64,000 nucleotides of DNA, taken from assembly GCF_947499695.1 (NCBI RefSeq), contig NZ_CANMPQ010000002.1, forward strand, positions 310,001-374,000, read 5' to 3'. The DNA is from an uncultured Allomuricauda sp. (GTDB lineage Bacteria > Bacteroidota > Bacteroidia > Flavobacteriales > Flavobacteriaceae). Shown in pieces: positions 59,043-64,000 of this stretch. The notes below the pieces were generated by a model. That model saw nothing but the letters and a program-made list of their open reading frames with translations. It searched no databases and had not been told where the DNA came from. A program made the position numbers and the translations under genes. How positions within the stretch are numbered: the stretch's first letter is position 1; each line of letters opens with the position of its first letter.

Positions 59043-59795
59043 TTAAACTACCGTTTCTTGCTTTATCCAGTCGTATCCTTTTTCTTCCAATTCTAAAGCC
59101 AACTCCTTAGTTCCTGACTTCACAATTTTTCCATCGTGTAAAACATGCACAAAATCCGGCACAATGTATTCCAACAATCTTTGGTAGTGGGTAATGACAA
59201 TTATTGCATTATCCTTTCCCCTAAGTTTGTTGACCCCATTAGCCACAATACGGAGGGCATCAATATCCAATCCTGAATCTGTCTCATCCAAAATCGCCAA
59301 CTTGGGTTCCAACATGGCCATTTGAAAGATTTCATTTCTTTTCTTCTCTCCTCCAGAAAACCCTTCGTTAAGGGAGCGGGACAAAAACTTTCGGTCAATT
59401 TCCAACATTTCCGATTTCTCACGAATCAGTTTCAGCATTTGGTTTGCTGGCATATCTTCCAGCCCTCTTGCTTTTCTAGATTCATTGATTGCCGTTTTCA
59501 TAAAATTGGTAACGGATACCCCTGGGATTTCAACTGGATATTGAAATGAAAGAAAAATTCCGTTATGCGCTCTTTCCTCTGGAGACAATTCCTCCAAATC
59601 TTCTCCTTCAAGGATTATGTTTCCTTTTTTGATTTCAAACTCTTCCTTACCGGCTATGACGGAAGCGAGTGTGCTTTTACCAGATCCATTGGGGCCCATA
59701 ATGGCATGAACCTCTCCTGCATTTACCTCAAGGTTGATACCTTTCAATATTTTTTTATCCTCTACGCTTGCGTGTAAATTCTTGATTTCTAACAT
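59043..59795 (-). CDS. sufC: Fe-S assembly ATPase SufC
   Basis: The 250-aa ABC-type ATPase drives conformational change in SufB-SufD. Walker A is GPNGSGKST (about 34-42), the signature loop LNEGFSGGEKKRNE, Walker B LAILDETDSGLD, and the H-loop His in IVITHYQRLL. The ATG at 59795 is preferred because the five-codon-longer frame starts with TTG. An extracytoplasmic metallo-hydrolase gene, not a suf gene, lies directly upstream and separates it from sufB. Confidence 0.97.
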   Translation of the reverse strand: MLEIKNLHASVEDKKILKGINLEVNAGEVHAIMGPNGSGKSTLASVIAGKEEFEIKKGNIILEGEDLEELSPEERAHNGIFLSFQYPVEIPGVSVTNFMKTAINESRKARGLEDMPANQMLKLIREKSEMLEIDRKFLSRSLNEGFSGGEKKRNEIFQMAMLEPKLAILDETDSGLDIDALRIVANGVNKLRGKDNAIIVITHYQRLLEYIVPDFVHVLHDGKIVKSGTKELALELEEKGYDWIKQETVV

Positions 59796-59812
59796 TGTGT
59801 TCTTCTTCAATA

Positions 59813-60685
59813 TTATTTTAAATAGTTGGGTGCTTTTGGTAATTTTTCAAAGTCACCTTTGGCATGCTGTAAGTACACTTTTGCTCCTTTTTCTTTTGCA
59901 AAGGTTTCAAAAGCTAACATACTGGCCTTAGTCTGTTCTACATCGGTATTAAAAATTGGCACTCTTTGGTGCTCCCTGTTTTCATAAAAGTGGTACATAT
60001 CTCCTGAAAGAAGTAACGGTCCATGCTCACCTAAATCCAAATACAACACCTGATGACCTGGTGTATGCCCCGGCATGGATTTTATGACAACACTTCCATC
60101 TCCAAAAACATCGTGATCACCATTAATTTTTTGGATATTCTTTAATTCCTTAATGGCATTATAGTTATCAGCCCTGTTTTCTTGTGCTTCTTCGTTGGCA
60201 ACAAAATCGAGTTCTGCTTCTTGAACGATCCAAGTAGAGCCTGAAAACACATTACCATGTCCGGTGTGGTCGAAATGAGTATGCGAAAAAGTGATGTAAT
60301 CAATATCTTCAACCTTAAGACCAATACTAGCTAACTGATTGGCTACGGAATCTTTTCGAGAAACAGTAAAGGCTCCACCTGGGGCTGTAAATGGTTCGGG
60401 CTGACCAACTAAACCTTCTGGAAGTCCGGCATCCCACATTAAATTTCCTTTTGGATGACTAATCACATAAAATGCATCTGCAAATTCTTTTGATTGACCT
60501 GTATAGGTAGTATCCTGCGAAAAAAGTTCCAATCTGTTTGCAACTACCGTTCCACCGCTAAATGTATACAGCTTGACTTCGGGCTTAACAACCTCAACTA
60601 TCTTTTCGTCAGTGGCAGTTTCTTTTTTTGCTTGTTTGCATGAAAAAGTGCCTATTATTAAAAGTGATGCTATTATTTTTTTCAT
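59813..60685 (-). CDS. MBL-fold metallo-hydrolase lipoprotein (AHL-lactonase-like)
   Basis: A 290-aa product with a type II signal peptide (MKKIIASLLIIGTFSC; Cys 16). The metallo-beta-lactamase fold has SHTHFDHTGHGNVF (HxHxDH), a later metal His in MPGHTPGHQVLYLD and Asp in LLLSGDMYHFYENREHQR. The overall pattern matches the N-acyl-homoserine-lactone hydrolase (AiiA/AttM) group, but substrate may be another lactone or ester. It lies between sufB and sufC with gaps of about 22 and 17 nt on the same strand, so it is likely co-transcribed with cytoplasmic iron-sulfur genes though itself exported. Confidence 0.88.
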   Translation of the reverse strand: MKKIIASLLIIGTFSCKQAKKETATDEKIVEVVKPEVKLYTFSGGTVVANRLELFSQDTTYTGQSKEFADAFYVISHPKGNLMWDAGLPEGLVGQPEPFTAPGGAFTVSRKDSVANQLASIGLKVEDIDYITFSHTHFDHTGHGNVFSGSTWIVQEAELDFVANEEAQENRADNYNAIKELKNIQKINGDHDVFGDGSVVIKSMPGHTPGHQVLYLDLGEHGPLLLSGDMYHFYENREHQRVPIFNTDVEQTKASMLAFETFAKEKGAKVYLQHAKGDFEKLPKAPNYLK

Positions 60686-60707
60686 CTTCTTCGGTTTAAA
60701 GAAATGG

Positions 60708-62153
60708 TTATCCAACTGAGCCTTCAAGACTGATTTCCAATAATTTTTGGGCTTCTACAGCAAACTCCATGGGAAGTTTGTTCAAGACCTCTTTGCTAAA
60801 ACCATTTACAATTAAGGCAATGGCCTTTTCAGTATCGATGCCTCTTTGATTGCAATAGAAAATTTGATCTTCACCAATTTTACTGGTTGTCGCCTCATGT
60901 TCTATCTGGGCTGTTTTGTTTTTGGCTTCGATGTATGGGAAAGTATGTGCTCCACATTTATTGCCCATCAACAACGAATCACATTGTGAAAAGTTTCGAG
61001 CATTCTCAGCCCTGCTATTGACCTGTACCAATCCTCGGTAGCTGTTTTGGGATTGCCCTGCGGAAATTCCTTTGGAAATAATGGTACTCTTTGTGTTTTT
61101 ACCCAAGTGAACCATTTTGGTCCCTGTATCTGCTTGTTGAAAGTTATTGGTAACCGCAATTGAATAAAACTCCCCTACAGAGTTATCTCCTTTTAAAATA
61201 CAAGATGGGTATTTCCAAGTTACGGCCGAACCTGTCTCAACTTGGGTCCATGAAATTTTGGAATTTGTTTCACACAAACCTCGCTTTGTCACGAAGTTAT
61301 ATACACCACCTTTTCCTTCTTTGTCTCCAGGGAACCAATTCTGAACAGTCGAGTATTTGATTTCTGCATCATTTAAAGCTATAAGTTCTACCACTGCCGC
61401 ATGCAATTGATTTTCATCTCTTGATGGTGCGGTACATCCTTCCAAATAGCTGACATAGCTGTTTTCATCTGCAATGACCAAGGTGCGCTCAAACTGACCT
61501 GTACCTCCTTCATTAATTCTAAAATATGTGGATAACTCCATTGGACAACGCACGCCTTTTGGAATGTAGCAGAATGAACCATCGGTAAATACCGCTGAAT
61601 TCAAGGCTGCATAGAAGTTATCTGTTTTTGGAACTACGGTTCCCATATACTTCTTGACCAATTCTGGATGTTCTTGAATCGCTTCAGAAATAGGCATGAA
61701 GATAATCCCTTTTTCCGCTAATGTTTTCTTGAAGGTTGTTGCTACTGAAACAGAATCTACCACAATATCAACGGCTACATTCTGCAATCTTTTTTGCTCA
61801 TCTACAGAAATTCCCAGTTTTCGGTACATTTCCAATAAGTCGGGGTCTACATCTTCCAAGGATTTATTGGGATCTGCTGATTTTGGAGCAGAATAGTAGC
61901 TTATTGCTTGAAAATCAGGTTTTTCATAATGGACATTTGCCCACTCCGGTTCTTCCATTTGTTCCCAAATACGAAACGCCTCCAAACGCCACTCCGTCAT
62001 CCACTCTGGTTCGTTCTTTTTCTTGGAAATTGCACGAACAATATCTTCGTTTAATCCCTTTGGAAACGTATCGGATTCAATATCTGTATAGAAACCATAC
62101 TCGTATTCTTTGGTTTCTAGTTCTTTTTTTAATTCTTCTTCTGTATAAGCCAT
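60708..62153 (-). CDS. sufB: Fe-S assembly scaffold protein SufB
   Basis: The 481-aa scaffold builds the nascent cluster with SufC and SufD. Family landmarks include [60 protein letters not shown] and the C-terminal [20 protein letters not shown], which holds the essential Cys. It follows the A-type carrier gene by 38 nt on the same strand. A small inverted repeat occupies that gap but lacks a U-tract. Confidence 0.97.
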   Translation of the reverse strand: MAYTEEELKKELETKEYEYGFYTDIESDTFPKGLNEDIVRAISKKKNEPEWMTEWRLEAFRIWEQMEEPEWANVHYEKPDFQAISYYSAPKSADPNKSLEDVDPDLLEMYRKLGISVDEQKRLQNVAVDIVVDSVSVATTFKKTLAEKGIIFMPISEAIQEHPELVKKYMGTVVPKTDNFYAALNSAVFTDGSFCYIPKGVRCPMELSTYFRINEGGTGQFERTLVIADENSYVSYLEGCTAPSRDENQLHAAVVELIALNDAEIKYSTVQNWFPGDKEGKGGVYNFVTKRGLCETNSKISWTQVETGSAVTWKYPSCILKGDNSVGEFYSIAVTNNFQQADTGTKMVHLGKNTKSTIISKGISAGQSQNSYRGLVQVNSRAENARNFSQCDSLLMGNKCGAHTFPYIEAKNKTAQIEHEATTSKIGEDQIFYCNQRGIDTEKAIALIVNGFSKEVLNKLPMEFAVEAQKLLEISLEGSVG

Positions 62154-62191
62154 ACTTTCAATCGATCAATGACCATAGGTCAATTAACAAT

Positions 62192-62521
62192 TTATAGTGA
62201 AAAACTTTCCCCACATCCGCAAGTTCGCTGTGCATTAGGGTTATTGAAAACAAACCCTTTCCCGTTCAGTCCACCTGAATATTCCAAAGTGGTTCCGACT
62301 AGGTATAAAAAGCTCTTTTTGTCCACAATGATTCGTACTGCGTTATCTTCAAAAACTTTATCGGTTTCTGTCGTAGATTTATCAAATTTTAATTCATAGG
62401 ACAAACCACTGCAACCACCGCTCTTTACACCCACACGCACAAAATCTGTAGAAGCATCATAACCTTCTTCGGTCATCATGGTTACCACTTTTTGTCTGGC
62501 TGTTTCTGAAACTTTAATCAT
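62192..62521 (-). CDS. sufA: A-type iron-sulfur carrier (HesB/IscA/SufA family)
   Basis: The 109-aa protein has the three conserved cysteines: one in VKSGGCSGLSYELKF (about residue 35) and two in RTCGCGESFSL near the C terminus, which bind or transfer Fe-S clusters. It is the first gene of the suf operon; the promoter-like box and shared dyad lie in its leader. Whether it is the SufA or IscA orthologue cannot be decided from sequence alone. Confidence 0.94.
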   Translation of the reverse strand: MIKVSETARQKVVTMMTEEGYDASTDFVRVGVKSGGCSGLSYELKFDKSTTETDKVFEDNAVRIIVDKKSFLYLVGTTLEYSGGLNGKGFVFNNPNAQRTCGCGESFSL

Positions 62522-62527
62522 TCTTAC

Positions 62528-62558
62528 TTGGATTTATTCTAAATAGCTTACAAATATA
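62528..62558 (-). promoter_or_regulatory. suf operon leader: -7 box and dyad shared with the radical SAM gene
   Basis: CAAATATA at 62551-62558 is the complement of TATATTTG, an exact -7 match 30 nt upstream of the ATG. Between it and the ATG, TTGGATTTATTCTAA (62528-62542) matches 14 of 15 bases of the dyad TTGGATTTATTCCAA at 1730-1744. No -33 element at normal spacing is obvious. The dyad lies just downstream of the expected start site, where a repressor would block transcription. Confidence 0.48.
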
Positions 62559-62641
62559 TGGTATAAGTAGGGTTTTACCACATTTCCTAACATTATAATA
62601 ACGAATAATCCAATAGGGGTTATCTATGGAAAGAGTGGGGC

Positions 62642-63982
62642 TTATTTTATTTTGATAATCACTAAATCTATCAATCCTTTTGATTGAAGCCCCGAGAAGT
62701 CATCACTGGCTGTTTCCCCAACTAGAATAAGGTTTCCTTCAGTGTTTTGAATGGCATCAAAACCATAGTCCAAACCGGACCCGCCAAAGGTTTCTTGATA
62801 TTCAATGTTTCCTTCGGAATCCGTTTTAATTATCCAAAGGTCATTTTCACCAGAATTCTCAGTCGCATCACCATCAGTACTTTTAGAATTTCCTGCAATG
62901 ACAAAACCTCCATCTGAAGTCAGGTTTAATCCTCGGGCAGCATCAAAAGCAGTTCCGCCATAGTTTTTTTCCCAAGCCAGGTTTCCACTATCATCAATTT
63001 TGATCAACCAAACGTCCGACTCTCCATTATTCTTTGAAATATCGGTGTCGGTGCTAAAAGTGTTGCCTGCAATCACATAAGAGTTATCGTTGGTTTTGGC
63101 TATACTATAAGCTTTGTCTATTCCTGAACCACCAAAAGATTTTTGCCAAAGCATCTCTCCTGTACTGCTTACTTTAACCACCCAAAAATCATAGCTTCCT
63201 TTGGAGTCGGTAATGTCGAAATCGTCACTTTCCGAAGATCCTGCCATAACAAATCCGCCATCATCAGCCTGCAAAACTCCATAAGAACGATCGTTGTTTG
63301 TGCCTCCAAAATATCTTCTCCATTCCAGATTTCCATCAGCATCCAGTTTTGTGCCCCAGAACTCACCGACACCATGACGTGTGAGGTAATTTCCTTTACC
63401 ATTGTTGCCATCTCCCCCGGACGAAGTAACATCTAAAAAGCCTGAAAAGAAAAATCCGCCATCATCTGTTTGCACTACATCGTAGGAATGGTCGTGCCCA
63501 GAAAAACCAAAGCTCTTTTCCCATAGAACATTCCCATTATTGTCGAGTCGAAGAATCCAATTGTCATGAAAGCCTTCATTGTTACTTCCATCGCCATCAT
63601 CACTCATCGCATACCCCACAATGGCATATCCTCCGTCAGAAGTTTGAATTACGGATTGTCCTCTGTCGTCCTTACTTCCGCCATAAGTTTGATTCCATAA
63701 AAGGTCGCCTTCGGCATTCAGTTTTAACAACCAATAATCATTTACGTTGGTGGTTTTCCCAACAATATCTCCATCAATACTATTGCTGAAACCTAGAACG
63801 GCATAACCCCCGTCACTGGTTTGAATTACGGACTGAGCAGTATCTTCCCCTGACCCCCCGTAGCTCTTGATCCAGTCCACCTCTCCTAAAAAAGTTGTTT
63901 CATCCATCTCAGGAGATTGGTTATCGTCATTGCTACACGATATCAGAAAAATCAATATAAAAATGCTAAGCAATTTTTTCAT
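62642..63982 (-). CDS. Lipoprotein with seven propeller-like repeats
   Basis: The 446-aa product has a type II signal (MKKLLSIFILIFLISC) followed by an acidic stretch. Seven repeats of about 55 residues follow, each with a GGSG-x-D start, an SVIQTSDGGYAVLG-like core, a DGD/DWI centre and an IKL/LKLD-like end, so a seven-bladed propeller is likely. No T9SS or catalytic motif is seen. The gene nearly reaches the window edge, and its promoter region is outside. Function is unknown; ligand binding at the surface is a guess. Confidence 0.78.
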   Translation of the reverse strand: MKKLLSIFILIFLISCSNDDNQSPEMDETTFLGEVDWIKSYGGSGEDTAQSVIQTSDGGYAVLGFSNSIDGDIVGKTTNVNDYWLLKLNAEGDLLWNQTYGGSKDDRGQSVIQTSDGGYAIVGYAMSDDGDGSNNEGFHDNWILRLDNNGNVLWEKSFGFSGHDHSYDVVQTDDGGFFFSGFLDVTSSGGDGNNGKGNYLTRHGVGEFWGTKLDADGNLEWRRYFGGTNNDRSYGVLQADDGGFVMAGSSESDDFDITDSKGSYDFWVVKVSSTGEMLWQKSFGGSGIDKAYSIAKTNDNSYVIAGNTFSTDTDISKNNGESDVWLIKIDDSGNLAWEKNYGGTAFDAARGLNLTSDGGFVIAGNSKSTDGDATENSGENDLWIIKTDSEGNIEYQETFGGSGLDYGFDAIQNTEGNLILVGETASDDFSGLQSKGLIDLVIIKIK

Positions 63983-64000
63983 CACACGAGACCTAATTCG

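Noticed and set aside
1-64000. CRISPR array, tRNA, rRNA, prophage or integrated element
   Set aside because: No regularly spaced repeats, tRNA-like folds, integrases, phage structural genes or transposases were found on either strand by reading.

Overview
The window reads as ordinary chromosomal DNA of a Flavobacteriaceae member (Bacteroidota). This rests on low-to-moderate GC, many secreted proteins and SCXX lipoproteins, a type IX secretion (T9SS) C-terminal sorting domain, a one-protein hybrid two-component regulator, lineage families (DUF2480, DUF3078, DUF5916), and upstream boxes matching the Bacteroidota -7 consensus TAnnTTTG. A relative of Muricauda/Flagellimonas would fit, but genus is an inference. 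I found no rRNA, tRNA, CRISPR array, transposase, prophage or plasmid gene.

Layout. 1-7.3 kb, minus strand: the start of an ECF sigma gene cut by the left edge, its YCII/DGPF partner, a PA0069-type radical SAM protein, a collagen-like lipoprotein, a secreted unknown, a crotonase, a membrane histidine kinase and HemJ. 7.4-10.5 kb: a giant secreted BNR-propeller protein. 10.7-16.2 kb, plus strand: a Cys-rich/TM/carboxypeptidase-like protein, an SPFH-GYF_2 protein paired with a double zinc-ribbon membrane protein, small lipoproteins, a Lys/Glu-rich secreted coiled coil and a membrane LytTR regulator. 16.2-26.4 kb: secreted accessory genes (CBM9-DUF5916, NTF2-like proteins, esterase-TPR, SMP-30, PD40, lactonase and PQQ-sugar-dehydrogenase propellers) with a membrane AraC regulator. 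26.4-31.4 kb: MATE pump abutting ferrochelatase HemH, a DUF1460 hydrolase, ThuA and an AraC regulator.

31.6-40.5 kb is a compact heme operon, hemA-hemC-hemD-hemE-GNAT-DUF6973-hemF-phzF-hemB followed by a serine hydrolase, with overlapping genes. Together with HemJ (6.7 kb) and HemH (27.8 kb), the window encodes the route from glutamyl-tRNA to protoheme except for GltX and HemL. HemF is the oxygen-dependent form, so the route implies an aerobic lifestyle. 40.5-53.2 kb holds a CNNM/CBS membrane protein, Ogt, a PolB-like exonuclease, a secreted subtilase, an EEP-family phosphatase/nuclease, HflX, lipoproteins and a TPR-type hybrid two-component regulator.

53.7-62.5 kb, minus strand, is the SUF iron-sulfur cluster: A-type carrier, SufB, a metallo-beta-lactamase lipoprotein, SufC, SufD, SufS, SufE, DUF59, a four-helix-bundle (S23/IVP) insertion, DUF2480 and DUF3078. 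The right edge has a seven-repeat propeller lipoprotein.

The least expected observations are: a 15-bp dyad shared by the leaders of the suf operon and the radical SAM gene; the extracytoplasmic hydrolase lodged between sufB and sufC; the repeat-flanked S23/IVP gene inside the suf cluster; and the SPFH-GYF_2/zinc-ribbon pair. No clearly new defence or mobile system is visible.
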